From contig NZ_FOEJ01000005.1 in the NCBI RefSeq assembly GCF_900110705.1, positions 346,088-410,087 on the forward strand: a stretch of DNA of 64,000 nt. Reading direction: 5' to 3'. The position numbers were made by a program, and so were the translations under genes. Each line of letters opens with the position of its first letter. Positions within the stretch are counted from its first letter, which is position 1. The notes below the pieces were generated by a model that worked only from the letters and a program-made list of their open reading frames with translations, searched no databases and was not told the DNA's origin. The DNA comes from Loktanella sp. DSM 29012. Lineage in GTDB: Bacteria > Pseudomonadota > Alphaproteobacteria > Rhodobacterales > Rhodobacteraceae. Of the stretch, positions 46,250 through 57,759 are shown one piece after another.

Positions 46250-47178
46250 TAGCCGGCTGCCCTGTCAACCAGGTTCAAGGGCGGATCTCCGGCCTCGACC
46301 CGACGGACGTTCTCGGCAATCACCTGTGACGCAGAGGCCGCGCGCGTGGTCGAGGCGATATGCGGCGTCACGACGACCGTCGGATGCGCCCAATAAGGAT
46401 GATCTGCCGGCAATGGTTCGGTGCGAAATGTGTCCAGCGTCGCCCCTGCAACATGTCCGCTGGTCAGCGCGGCGATCAGCGCATCATCATCGATCAACCC
46501 ACCACGGCCGGGGTTCAGCACGTAGGCCCCTGGGGCCAGCAGCGCCAGCCGCGCCGCATCCAGCGTATTTTCGGTCTTTGGCGTCAACGGCAACAACAGG
46601 ATGACGATTTCGGCGCCATCCAATGCCCGGCTCAGGCCATCATCACCCGACAGACAGCGCAATCCCGCGATCTGTTTCGGACTGCGCGACCATCCGGTGA
46701 CGGCAAACCCCATTTGCGCCAGTGCGGACCCGCAGGCAGCGCCCAGCGCACCCAGGCCCAGCACTGTCACGGATCGGTCCTGTGCCAGGGGGGGATAGAC
46801 CGTATTGCGCCAGACACCGTCCTGGCCGGCAATATGCGCATCCATTCCCAAATGATGGCGCAGCGTATGTCCCACCACCCATTCCACCATGCCTTGGGTC
46901 AATGCAGGATCCACCATCCGCGCCAGCGGCTGGGTCAGCGTCTTGTTTCCAACAATCGTTTCGACACCAGCCCACAACCCCATGACCAGCCGGGTCCGCG
47001 CGTATGGCGTGAAATCCTTGACTGGGCCGTTGGGCGCAAAAACGATATAATCCACATCCTCTGGCGCATGTTCGCGTGACAACGAAACCGTCAACCCGGC
47101 CTGCGCAAAGGCATCCTGCAAGGGTGCAGCATATTCATCCCACAGCGCGGGACGTGCGGAAAACAACACATTGATCAT
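46246..47178 (-). CDS. ghrA: Glyoxylate/hydroxypyruvate reductase A-like 2-hydroxyacid dehydrogenase
   Basis: The 310-residue D-2-hydroxyacid dehydrogenase is of the GhrA type: [19 protein letters not shown] (cofactor fold, about 135-153), [13 protein letters not shown], the catalytic Arg region [17 protein letters not shown] and the His in VVTPHIAST. Its ATG overlaps the rodA stop (ATGA), so it is translated with the cell-elongation genes, an odd pairing. Distinct from the paralogue at 6809. Confidence 0.9.
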   Translation of the reverse strand: MINVLFSARPALWDEYAAPLQDAFAQAGLTVSLSREHAPEDVDYIVFAPNGPVKDFTPYARTRLVMGLWAGVETIVGNKTLTQPLARMVDPALTQGMVEWVVGHTLRHHLGMDAHIAGQDGVWRNTVYPPLAQDRSVTVLGLGALGAACGSALAQMGFAVTGWSRSPKQIAGLRCLSGDDGLSRALDGAEIVILLLPLTPKTENTLDAARLALLAPGAYVLNPGRGGLIDDDALIAALTSGHVAGATLDTFRTEPLPADHPYWAHPTVVVTPHIASTTRAASASQVIAENVRRVEAGDPPLNLVDRAAGY

Positions 47179-48314
47179 CGTGGCTTGTGCACATGCGCAG
47201 ATTGCACAAGGCCGAAGGCCACCAGCAGCACCAGCATCGCGGACCCACCATAGCTGACCAGGGGCAGCGGCACGCCAACCACGGGTGCCATGCCTGTCAC
47301 CATCGCCATATTGACCGCGAAAAACAAAAAGAACGACATGGCGATCCCCATCGTCAGCAATGCGGCAAACCGGTCCTTGTTGGTCATCGCAGAGGCAAGA
47401 CAGAACAGGATGATCAGCATATACAGACCCAACAGGCCAACGGCACCGATGAAACCGAATTCTTCGGCCAGGGTGGTAAAGATGAAATCGGTATGCTTTT
47501 CAGGCAGGAAATCCAGACTGCTCTGCGTGCCTTGCATGAAACCGCGTCCCGTCATGCCACCCGATCCCAGTGCGATCTTGGCCTGCGTGATATGATACCC
47601 CGCACCCAGCGGATCGTTCGACGGATCAAGAAACGTGTCGATCCGGCGGAACTGATAGTCCTTCAACAACTGCCAGTCCGTGCCGCGCGACTGAAAAACC
47701 GCAAAGATCGTGGCGACACCCGCACCAAAGACCGTCGCGAAATAGGCCCAATGCACCCCTGCAATGAACATGACTGTCGCCCCTCCCAGCAAGAGCAGCA
47801 GCGCAGTCCCCAGATCAGGCTGGCCCAGGACCAGTGCCGTGGGAAACAGGATCAGTCCGACGGGCAACGCAACCCATAGGGGATGCGATGTCTTGTGCGT
47901 CGGCAGCCAGTCATAATAGGCGGCCAGAAACATCACGAGCGTGATTTTCGTCAGCTCCGATGGTTGCAGACGCATAAACCCCAGATCAATCCAGCGCTGC
48001 GCCCCCATGCCCACGGTGCCGAAAAACTCGACCGCCAACAGCAGCATGATGGAGAAGCCATAGGCCAGACCAGCCATGTTGCGCCAGAACCAGATCGGCA
48101 CCATGCCGACGCCGATCATCAGCACCATGCCCAGCGCAAAGCGTTTGACCTGCGGTTCCATCCACGGGGTCGCTGATCCGCCAGCGACGGAATACAGCAT
48201 CACGAAACCCGCTGCACTGACTGCGAAAATTAGGGCGATGATCGGCCAGTTCAGATAGATCAGCTTGCGAAATCCGGTCGGTACGTATTGCGCGTTGTTT
48301 GACAGGTAACTCAT
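47175..48314 (-). CDS. rodA: Rod-shape peptidoglycan polymerase RodA
   Basis: The 379-residue SEDS-family glycosyltransferase polymerises lipid II in the elongasome together with PBP2. It has about ten membrane segments and SEDS signatures such as IDLGFMRLQPSELTKITLVM and QTDLG-like QPDLGTALLLLLGG, plus PEKHTDFIFTTLAEEFGF (the conserved external loop) and the late PLVSYGGSAML. ATGA overlaps on both sides tie it to mrdA and the ghrA-like gene. Confidence 0.97.
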   Translation of the reverse strand: MSYLSNNAQYVPTGFRKLIYLNWPIIALIFAVSAAGFVMLYSVAGGSATPWMEPQVKRFALGMVLMIGVGMVPIWFWRNMAGLAYGFSIMLLLAVEFFGTVGMGAQRWIDLGFMRLQPSELTKITLVMFLAAYYDWLPTHKTSHPLWVALPVGLILFPTALVLGQPDLGTALLLLLGGATVMFIAGVHWAYFATVFGAGVATIFAVFQSRGTDWQLLKDYQFRRIDTFLDPSNDPLGAGYHITQAKIALGSGGMTGRGFMQGTQSSLDFLPEKHTDFIFTTLAEEFGFIGAVGLLGLYMLIILFCLASAMTNKDRFAALLTMGIAMSFFLFFAVNMAMVTGMAPVVGVPLPLVSYGGSAMLVLLVAFGLVQSAHVHKPR

Positions 48315-50251
48315 GCGGGTGCACTGCCTTGGTGGACGGTCGCGATCCGTTCCTCGATCCGCTTTTGCTGGTCCGCGATCCGCGCGCGATCAACGCTTGG
48401 ATAGGCTTCCAACGGTGGAGGACCGTCATACAAAGCCTGCAGCAGGATATCACGGGCAATCGGTGCAGCAGCGGTTGATCCGCCGCCACCATGCTCGACC
48501 ACGACCGAAATCGCGAATTTCGGATTTTCGACAGGCGCGTAGCTGACAAACAGCGCATGGTCGCGCCGTTCCCACGGCAGATCCTCGTTGCGGGTCACGC
48601 CGCGCGCACGCTCTTCGGCGGTGATACGACGCACCTGCGACGTGCCCGTCTTGCCAGCCATGGCCATGCCATCTGCGACGATCGCAGAGCGGTGCGCGGT
48701 GCCACGTGTATGGTTCACGACCGCATCCATCGACTGCCGTGTCCGGCGTAGCCAGTTTTCGTTGATCGGCAAGGGATCACCGATGCCAGAGGGTTGTTCC
48801 ACACCGTCGATAGACTTGATCAGTCGCGGCGTGACCATGCGCCCCGTCGAAAGGCGCGCGGTCATCACAGCCAATTGCATCGGCGAGGCCAGAACATAGC
48901 CCTGCCCGATCGACGCGTTGACAGTGTCACCGATGCGCCAGCTTTCACCGCGCACATCCTGTTTCCACGCACGATCAGGGGCCAGCCCCTCTGCCACGGC
49001 GGACAGCGGCAGGTCATGCCGGACACCCAGTCCCAGCAGCCGGGCCATTTCCGCAATCTTGTCGATGCCAACCCTCTGACTGACCTCATAATAATAGCAG
49101 TCACACGATTGCTTGAGGCTTTCGTGGAAATTGATGTTGCCGTGGCCGGCCCGTTTCCAACAGTGGAAACGCGTGCCCGACACGTTCGTGTACCCAGGGC
49201 AGTAAACGGTTTCCTCCGGACCGATCACACCAGCCTCGAGGGCCGCGAGCGCGGTCACCATCTTGAATGTCGATCCCGGCGGATAGGTGCCCTGGATCGC
49301 CTTTGCCGCAAGCGGACGATACTTGTTTTCGTTCAGGTCGGTCCAATCCTTGACCGAAATGCCACGCACGAACATGTTCGGATCGAATGACGGGGCCGAG
49401 GCAATGGCGCGCAGATCGCCTGTTTCCAGGTCGATCACGACGGCACCCGCGCTCTCGCCGTCCATCCGGGCCTGCGCATAGGATTGCAGACGCTCGTCAA
49501 GGCCCAACTGAATATCCTTGCCCGGTTCGCCTTCCTTGCGATCCAGCTCGCGCATGACGCGCCCCAGTGCGTTGACCTCGATCCGCTTGGTCCCGGCGCT
49601 GCCGCGCAGCATGGCTTCCATCTTGTTTTCGACGCCGGTCTTGCCGATCTGGAATTTCGGGATCTGCAACAAGGGGTCCTTGTCGTCGATCCGGCTCAGG
49701 TCATAGTCGCTGACAGGCCCCACATAGCCTACGACATGACCGACATCGCCGCCGTATGGATAGTGCCGCGACAAACCCACCTCGGCAGTGATGCCGGACA
49801 ACGCAGGCGCATTCACGTTGATTGCCGCGACATCCTCCCAAGCCAACCGGTCGGCGATGATCACGGGAACGAACGGCGATCTGCGATACATTTCCTCCTT
49901 GGCACGGGCGATCACATCGGGGTCCAGATCGACAATCTGCGTCAGACGGTTCAGCACTTCGTCAACGTCGCCTGCCTCTTCGCGGACCATGACGACACGA
50001 TAATTCTGTTCGTTTTCGGCCAAGGGGATTCCGTTGCGGTCGAAAATCAACCCGCGCGCCGGTGGCAGCAGACGAATGTTGATCCGGTTTTCCTCGGCCA
50101 GCAGGCGAAACTGATCCGCCTGTTCCACCTGCATGGACTGCAACCGCCAGCCCAACCCACCCGCAATACCCAATTGCGCGGCCCCGACGATCAGCGCGCG
50201 ACGGCTGACGGTGCGACTGCTCATTTCGTTGTCCTTTGGGCCTTTTTTCAT
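48311..50251 (-). CDS. mrdA: Penicillin-binding protein 2 (elongation transpeptidase)
   Basis: The 646-residue class B PBP has a short cytoplasmic tail, a membrane anchor (ALIVGAAQLGIAGGLGW, about 19-35), a pedestal domain (PPARGLIFDRNGIPLAENEQ) and a transpeptidase domain. The latter carries PPGSTFKMVTALAALE (active Ser-x-x-Lys), SCDCYYYEV (SxN-type motif) and AGKTGTSQVRR (KTG). The start overlaps the mreD stop as ATGA; the stop overlaps rodA likewise. Acts with RodA under MreB control. Confidence 0.97.
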   Translation of the reverse strand: MKKGPKDNEMSSRTVSRRALIVGAAQLGIAGGLGWRLQSMQVEQADQFRLLAEENRINIRLLPPARGLIFDRNGIPLAENEQNYRVVMVREEAGDVDEVLNRLTQIVDLDPDVIARAKEEMYRRSPFVPVIIADRLAWEDVAAINVNAPALSGITAEVGLSRHYPYGGDVGHVVGYVGPVSDYDLSRIDDKDPLLQIPKFQIGKTGVENKMEAMLRGSAGTKRIEVNALGRVMRELDRKEGEPGKDIQLGLDERLQSYAQARMDGESAGAVVIDLETGDLRAIASAPSFDPNMFVRGISVKDWTDLNENKYRPLAAKAIQGTYPPGSTFKMVTALAALEAGVIGPEETVYCPGYTNVSGTRFHCWKRAGHGNINFHESLKQSCDCYYYEVSQRVGIDKIAEMARLLGLGVRHDLPLSAVAEGLAPDRAWKQDVRGESWRIGDTVNASIGQGYVLASPMQLAVMTARLSTGRMVTPRLIKSIDGVEQPSGIGDPLPINENWLRRTRQSMDAVVNHTRGTAHRSAIVADGMAMAGKTGTSQVRRITAEERARGVTRNEDLPWERRDHALFVSYAPVENPKFAISVVVEHGGGGSTAAAPIARDILLQALYDGPPPLEAYPSVDRARIADQQKRIEERIATVHQGSAPA

Positions 50252-50787
50252 AGCTTGTGTCCAAAACTGTCTGTCTGCCCCGGTGCCGGACGGGTGATGC
50301 CGAAAATGAGTTGCGCCACCAGGACCACCACCGGATAGGCCACGATCGTCATGACCATCTGGATCAATGTCAGCGCAAGCGGTGCCTGCGGCACGACAGT
50401 GATCGCGAGGATCAACCGATAGCCCAGGGTGATCGCAACTATGCCAAGTGATATCGTACCCCATTCCAACAACAAAGGCACGTTGCGCAGCCCACGCGAT
50501 TGTGCGCGCAACATTTCGCTGAGGATGCACACCAGCGCCGCCCACAGCCCCGGCGGTCGCTGAAACAACAGGTCCGCCAGCAGAAATACCACCATGATCA
50601 ACCCGAACGGCAGGTAATCGGGGCGCCGGGCGGCATAGGCCAACGTCACCAACAGCAAGAAATCAGGCCCGGTAAAGCTGACCGGAATCGCATTCAGCGG
50701 CATCAGCTGGACGAAAAATATCATGGCCACGAGCCCGACATATTTGAATCGGCCCGCCCAGATGCGCGATGTCGGTGTTTCAGCCAT
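50248..50787 (-). CDS. mreD: Rod-shape-determining protein MreD
   Basis: The 179-residue inner-membrane protein has about five to six hydrophobic segments. It starts MAETPTSRIWAGRFKYVGLV and contains the MreD-type stretches PLNAIPVSFTGPDFLLLVTL and RRPDYLPFGLIMVVFLLADL. The ATG overlaps the mreC stop by eight bases and its own stop overlaps mrdA. It bridges MreC to the elongasome. Confidence 0.92.
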   Translation of the reverse strand: MAETPTSRIWAGRFKYVGLVAMIFFVQLMPLNAIPVSFTGPDFLLLVTLAYAARRPDYLPFGLIMVVFLLADLLFQRPPGLWAALVCILSEMLRAQSRGLRNVPLLLEWGTISLGIVAITLGYRLILAITVVPQAPLALTLIQMVMTIVAYPVVVLVAQLIFGITRPAPGQTDSFGHKL

Positions 50788-51688
50788 CCGTTGCCTGCGC
50801 GCTTGCCGGCAGGATCGGGCCAAAGCGTGCAGGCTCTGTCGCCAGAAGACCGCCGGGATCAGTGATGGCCTCGTGGGGTCGCGCGCGCAGGATACGCAGG
50901 AATTCCAGCCTCTCGAAATCGGCCGACAGCCGCACGCGCAGCCGCCGGTCGCTGCCCAAGGCGACCTGACCGACCAGCAGATCGGCAGGGAACACGCCGC
51001 CATCGCCGGAACTGACCACCCGGTCACCGGGCCGCACCGCATCCGGGTTTTCCAGAAATTCGATCGGCGGGTTCAGCGTGTTGTCACCTGCTAGGATCGC
51101 CTTTTGTCCGGATGGTTGGATTGTCACCGGGATGCGGCTGGAGGTGTCGGTCAGCAAAATGACGCGACTGGTCTGATCCGCCATACCACTGATCCGCCCA
51201 ACCAGACCGATACCGTCCATTGCAGGCCAGCCGTCCTCGATCCCATCACGCTTGCCGACATTCAGCAGAACAGACTGACGAAACGGGGATCCGCTGTCGG
51301 TCATGACAACGCCGGTAATATACGTCAGCTGCGGATCGAGCTGGACATTGTTCAGTTCCAGCAGGCGCGCGTTTTCCTGTTCCAGCTGAAGCGCGGCCTC
51401 TTTCCAGGCCTTCATCTGCTGCAACTCGCGGCGCAGGTCGCTGTTCTGCTCAGACAGGGCCTGATAGCTGCGAAAATCGTTCACCAGACCGATGACACCG
51501 GTCACCGGTGCCATCGCCCAGTCGAAATTCGGCACGACCCGGTCGATCACCGCGAGCCTGAACCGTTCAACCCGCGGACTGTCGATCCGCCAGACCAGAA
51601 ACACGGCAAGCAACGCGACGATACCCACCGCAACCAACAGGCGACGAAGCGGGGTCGTGAAATCCTCAGAGTTCCGGTCGCGGGCCAA
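50780..51688 (-). CDS. mreC: Rod-shape-determining protein MreC
   Basis: The 302-residue protein has a cytoplasmic N-terminus, one membrane segment (LLVAVGIVALLAVFLVW, about 18-34), a coiled coil (about 70-110, with LSEQNSDLRRELQQMKAW) and periplasmic beta domains containing GVVMTDSGSPFRQSVLLNVG and GLVGRISGM. The start codon is TTG (51688), with GGGAG seven bases upstream. It lies 22 bases after mreB. Confidence 0.95.
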   Translation of the reverse strand: MARDRNSEDFTTPLRRLLVAVGIVALLAVFLVWRIDSPRVERFRLAVIDRVVPNFDWAMAPVTGVIGLVNDFRSYQALSEQNSDLRRELQQMKAWKEAALQLEQENARLLELNNVQLDPQLTYITGVVMTDSGSPFRQSVLLNVGKRDGIEDGWPAMDGIGLVGRISGMADQTSRVILLTDTSSRIPVTIQPSGQKAILAGDNTLNPPIEFLENPDAVRPGDRVVSSGDGGVFPADLLVGQVALGSDRRLRVRLSADFERLEFLRILRARPHEAITDPGGLLATEPARFGPILPASAQATDG

Positions 51689-51710
51689 ACACAGCTCCCG
51701 TCAGGTCAGA

Positions 51711-54612
<2,902 letters not shown>

Positions 54613-54646
54613 TGGTCTGGTCCTGAACGGCTATCTGTTGGGGATG

Positions 54647-54681
54647 GTCGGCGCTGGCACTGTCCGAGCGGTCGCGCCGAC
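54647..54681 (-). promoter_or_regulatory. Attenuator-type hairpin between the leucine leader and leuA
   Basis: GTCGGCGC (54647-54654) and GCGCCGAC (54674-54681) are exact 8-bp complements with a 19-base loop, located just after the leader peptide stop and before the leuA ribosome site. A second small hairpin (GACCC-GAAA-GGGTC, 54725-54738) lies within the leader coding part. No U-run follows the distal stem, so termination may be Rho-assisted. Confidence 0.5.
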
Positions 54682-54689
54682 AGGCACGC

Positions 54690-54767
54690 TCAGACGTGGT
54701 TCAGGCGTAGGGCACGCAGGGTCAGACCCGAAAGGGTCGCCAAAAACATATGATCTCGTGCGCTCAT
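54690..54767 (-). CDS. leuL: leuA leader peptide (25 codons, leucine-rich)
   Basis: The 25-residue frame starts MSARDHM and continues with FLATLSGLTLRALRL before NHV and the stop. Six Leu codons fall in 14 positions and include TTG, CTT and CTA, which are less used in this GC-rich genome. This is the pattern of a transcription-attenuation leader: ribosome stalling at low leucine would alter folding before leuA. An in-frame second ATG (Met7) could also start it. A TATAGT at 54775-54780 (minus strand) ends seven bases before the first ATG, so transcription may begin at or next to that ATG. Confidence 0.75.
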   Translation of the reverse strand: MSARDHMFLATLSGLTLRALRLNHV

Positions 54768-54774
54768 GCGTCGC

Positions 54775-54802
54775 ACTATAGCGGCTGTGTCCCGCTTGAA
54801 AA
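54775..54802 (-). promoter_or_regulatory. Candidate promoter of the leu leader/leuA unit
   Basis: On the minus strand TATAGT (54775-54780) is preceded after 16 bases by TTTTCA (54797-54802), a loose -35. The predicted start point coincides with the leader peptide ATG at 54767. Confidence 0.4.
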
Positions 54803-54817
54803 GGGCGTTTTGCCACT

Positions 54818-54874
54818 GGGGGCCTTGCCCCCGGCCCTTCGGGCCTCCCCCGCGGATATTTTTGACCAGAAGAA
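54818..54874. repeat. GC-rich double hairpin followed by a TATTTTTG box, possible dispersed Rhodobacterales element
   Basis: Two tight hairpins (GGGGGC-CTT-GCCCCC at 54818-54832 and GGCCC-TTC-GGGCC at 54833-54845) are followed by CCCCCGCGGATATTTTTGAC and CAGAAGAAG. From memory, very similar boxes recur between genes in Rhodobacterales genomes. Only one copy was noticed in this window. The T-run after the hairpins resembles a terminator reading to the right, although no gene on that strand precedes it. Confidence 0.45.
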
Positions 54875-54912
54875 GAATGGATTGCCGCGCGCGGTGATCT
54901 AGGTCTGCCATC

Positions 54913-55599
54913 ATGAAAAAGACATTGATTATCACAGGTGCAGCATCTGGCATCGGGCGGGGGGTCGCGCAGGACTACGCCGGTCGCGGCTGGCGGGTCT
55001 TTGGGTTGGATGTTGATCCCATAGCTATTGACGGTGTGACCGGCATCGTCTGCGACGTTGGCGACGAGGATCAGGTCGCGGCCGCCTTTGCGCAGATTGA
55101 TGGCTGCGATTTGCTGGTCAACAACGCAGGCGTTGCCGATCCGCACCGCGGTCCGTTCGAGGATCTGACGCTTGCCGATTGGCGGCGCGTGACCGACAGC
55201 CATCTGACCGGTGCCTTTCTGGTCACACGTGCAGCCGTGCCACTGCTGCGCGCGCGCAAGGGGGCGATCGTCAACATGACATCGACCCGTGCGCAAATGT
55301 CGGAACCACATTCCGAAGCCTATGCCGCATCCAAGGGTGGGCTGTCGGCGCTGACCCATGCGCTGGCGATTTCGCTTGGTCCGGACATTCGCGTGAACGC
55401 CATTGCGCCCGGCTGGATCGTGACCAAAGGCTGGGACGATCTGCGTAATGTGGATCACGATCAGCATCCCGTCGGCCGTGCAGGCCGGGTCGAGGACATC
55501 ACGCAAACCGTCCGCTGGCTACAGAATTCGGGATTTGTGACCGGTCAGGTCGTGACCGTTGACGGTGGCATGACACGAAAGATGATCTATGCCGAATAA
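54913..55599 (+). CDS. SDR family oxidoreductase
   Basis: The 228-residue short-chain dehydrogenase/reductase has the cofactor motif ITGAASGIGRGVAQD at residues 7-21, VNNAGVADPH, the catalytic Ser region IVNMTSTRAQ, and the Tyr-Lys pair in EAYAASKGGLSAL. The Asp in FGLDVD after strand 2 suggests NAD preference. The substrate is unknown. It overlaps the next SDR gene by 11 bases. Confidence 0.92.
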   Translation: MKKTLIITGAASGIGRGVAQDYAGRGWRVFGLDVDPIAIDGVTGIVCDVGDEDQVAAAFAQIDGCDLLVNNAGVADPHRGPFEDLTLADWRRVTDSHLTGAFLVTRAAVPLLRARKGAIVNMTSTRAQMSEPHSEAYAASKGGLSALTHALAISLGPDIRVNAIAPGWIVTKGWDDLRNVDHDQHPVGRAGRVEDITQTVRWLQNSGFVTGQVVTVDGGMTRKMIYAE

Positions 55600-56245
55600 T
55601 GCCCTGGTGATCGGTGCCTCCGGCGGCATCGGACAAGCTGTGACTGACGCCCTGCGCGCGCGCGGCGATACGGTCACGACCCTGTCGCGCAGCGCGGACG
55701 GGTTCGACGTGACCGACGCCGCATCCGTCGCCCGGCATCTGGACGCGCTTGATGGTCCATTCGACCTGGTGTTCGTGGCCGTCGGTGTTCTGGGCACACC
55801 GGAAAAGTCCCTTGGTGCCATCGAGGCCGACGCCATGGCCCGGGTCATGGCCGTGAATGCCATCGGTCCAGCGCTGATCTTGCGACACCTCGGCCGGTTG
55901 CTGCCCCGCCGCGCCCCGTCGGTCTGTGCAGTCCTGTCGGCACGCGTCGGATCAATCGGCGACAACGGGATCGGCGGTTGGTATTCCTACCGGGCATCCA
56001 AGGCCGCGCTGAACCAGATCGTGCACGGGGCAGCGATCGAACTTGGCCGTTCGCACAAACAATCCAGCGTCGTGGCCCTGCATCCCGGCACGGTCGAGAC
56101 ACCTTTTACCGCCGATTATGCGGGCCACCACAAAACAGTACCGGCGTCCCAGGCTGCTGCAAATCTGCTGGGCGTGATCGACGGTCTTGGTCCTGATCAG
56201 TCGGGCCAATTCTTTGATTATGCCGGAAAGACCATCCCATGGTAG
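55589..56245 (+). CDS. SDR family protein (C-factor/CsgA-like)
   Basis: The 218-residue short-chain dehydrogenase has the glycine motif VIGASGGIGQAVTDAL and the catalytic Tyr-Lys in WYSYRASKAALNQIV. It ends FDYAGKTIPW, a tail often seen in C-factor-like SDRs. It overlaps both neighbours (11 bases upstream, seven bases into the photolyase gene), so the three genes form one unit. Confidence 0.9.
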   Translation: MPNNALVIGASGGIGQAVTDALRARGDTVTTLSRSADGFDVTDAASVARHLDALDGPFDLVFVAVGVLGTPEKSLGAIEADAMARVMAVNAIGPALILRHLGRLLPRRAPSVCAVLSARVGSIGDNGIGGWYSYRASKAALNQIVHGAAIELGRSHKQSSVVALHPGTVETPFTADYAGHHKTVPASQAAANLLGVIDGLGPDQSGQFFDYAGKTIPW

Positions 56246-57759
56246 ATCTCGTTCTCGTGCTGGGTGACCAGCTGTCACCGGAACTCTCTGCGCTGCAAAA
56301 GGCCAGCAAATCGACTGACATCGTCGTCATGGCCGAGGTCGCGGACGAGGCAAGCTATGTGGCGCATCACCCCAAGAAGATCGCGTTCCTCTTTGCGTCG
56401 ATGCGCAAATTCGCGGCACAGTTGCGCGCGGATGGATGGACCGTCGACTATACCCGACTGGGCGAAAGATCCGATTCCATCTGCGGTGTCCTGATGCGCG
56501 CGGCCGAGGAATACGACGCAAACCGGGTGCTGGCGACAGAACCCGGTGAGTGGCGGCTGATCGAGGCGTTGCGTCACTGCCCAGTGACCGTCGAACAATT
56601 GCCCGACGACCGTTTCATCGCCTCGCACAAAGAATTTGAAGGCTGGGCCGAGGGGCGCAAGGCGCTGCGGATGGAGTATTTCTACCGCGAGATGCGCCGC
56701 AAGACCGGCCTGATGATGGACGGCGACACCCCCGCCGGTGGCCAGTGGAACTATGACGAGGACAACCGCAAGCCGCCGCCAGAGGGGATCGATTTTGCGG
56801 GACCAATGCGGTTCACCCCGGACGAGACCGTCGAAGAGGTGCTGCAACTGGTCGAACGCCGTTTCGGCAATTCATTCGGCGATCTGCGACCGTTCTGGTT
56901 TGCCACCGATCGCGGTCAGGCCCGTCAGCACCTGGCACATTGGGTGAAAAAGGGCCTGCCCGATTTCGGCACCTATCAGGATGCCATGATGGACGACGAA
57001 AGGTTCATGTATCATTCCATCGTTGGCCTTTATATCAACGCAGGTCTGCTAAACCCAATGGAGGTTTGCGAGGCGGTCGAAAAAGCGTGGCAGGACGGCG
57101 ATGTGCCGATCAATGCGGCCGAAGGTTTCATCCGCCAGATCATCGGCTGGCGCGAATACATCCGCGGGATCTATTTTCGAGAGGGCCCGGATTACATCCA
57201 TCGCAATGGGCTGAACCACAGCCGTGATCTTCCCGGTTTGTACTGGGGCGATGCGACCGACATGCGTTGCATGTCCCGCGCCATCGAGCAGACCAAGGAA
57301 GAGGCCTATGCCCACCATATCCAGCGCCTGATGGTGACCGGCAATTTCGCCCTGCTGGCCGGGATCGATCCGTTTCAGGTCCATGAATGGTATCTGCGCG
57401 TTTACGCCGACGCTTACGAATGGGTCGAGGCACCGAACGTCATCGGCATGAGCCAATTCGCGGACGGCGGGATCATCGCCAGCAAACCCTACGTGAGTTC
57501 GGGCAATTATATCCACAAGATGTCGGACTACTGCGGGTCTTGCGCCTATTCAGTGACCAAGAAAACCGGCAAGGGCGCCTGCCCGTTCAACCTGCTGTAT
57601 TGGCATTTCATGGACCGTCACAGCGAAAAATTCGCGTCCAACAACAGGATCGGACGTATCTACGGCACATGGGACCGGATGGACGACGCGAAAAAGGAAA
57701 CGATCCTGTCAGAGGCGCAGGCTTTCCTCGACCGGATGGACGCAGGAGAAACCGTCTAG
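56239..57759 (+). CDS. FeS bacterial cryptochrome/(6-4) photolyase (CryB/PhrB family)
   Basis: The 506-residue flavoprotein belongs to the bacterial FeS-BCP group, whose Agrobacterium member PhrB repairs (6-4) photoproducts and whose Rhodobacter member CryB affects photosynthesis gene expression. The four cluster cysteines are visible as Cys344 (DMRCMS), Cys432, Cys435 (YCGSCAYS) and Cys448 (GACPFN). The N-terminal domain (LVLVLGDQLSPE) fits the lumazine/antenna fold. The FAD region is GFIRQIIGWREYIRGIYF, with HHIQRLMVTGNF contributing the active-site histidines. Stop overlaps the opposite SseB gene (CTAG). Confidence 0.94.
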   Translation: MVDLVLVLGDQLSPELSALQKASKSTDIVVMAEVADEASYVAHHPKKIAFLFASMRKFAAQLRADGWTVDYTRLGERSDSICGVLMRAAEEYDANRVLATEPGEWRLIEALRHCPVTVEQLPDDRFIASHKEFEGWAEGRKALRMEYFYREMRRKTGLMMDGDTPAGGQWNYDEDNRKPPPEGIDFAGPMRFTPDETVEEVLQLVERRFGNSFGDLRPFWFATDRGQARQHLAHWVKKGLPDFGTYQDAMMDDERFMYHSIVGLYINAGLLNPMEVCEAVEKAWQDGDVPINAAEGFIRQIIGWREYIRGIYFREGPDYIHRNGLNHSRDLPGLYWGDATDMRCMSRAIEQTKEEAYAHHIQRLMVTGNFALLAGIDPFQVHEWYLRVYADAYEWVEAPNVIGMSQFADGGIIASKPYVSSGNYIHKMSDYCGSCAYSVTKKTGKGACPFNLLYWHFMDRHSEKFASNNRIGRIYGTWDRMDDAKKETILSEAQAFLDRMDAGETV

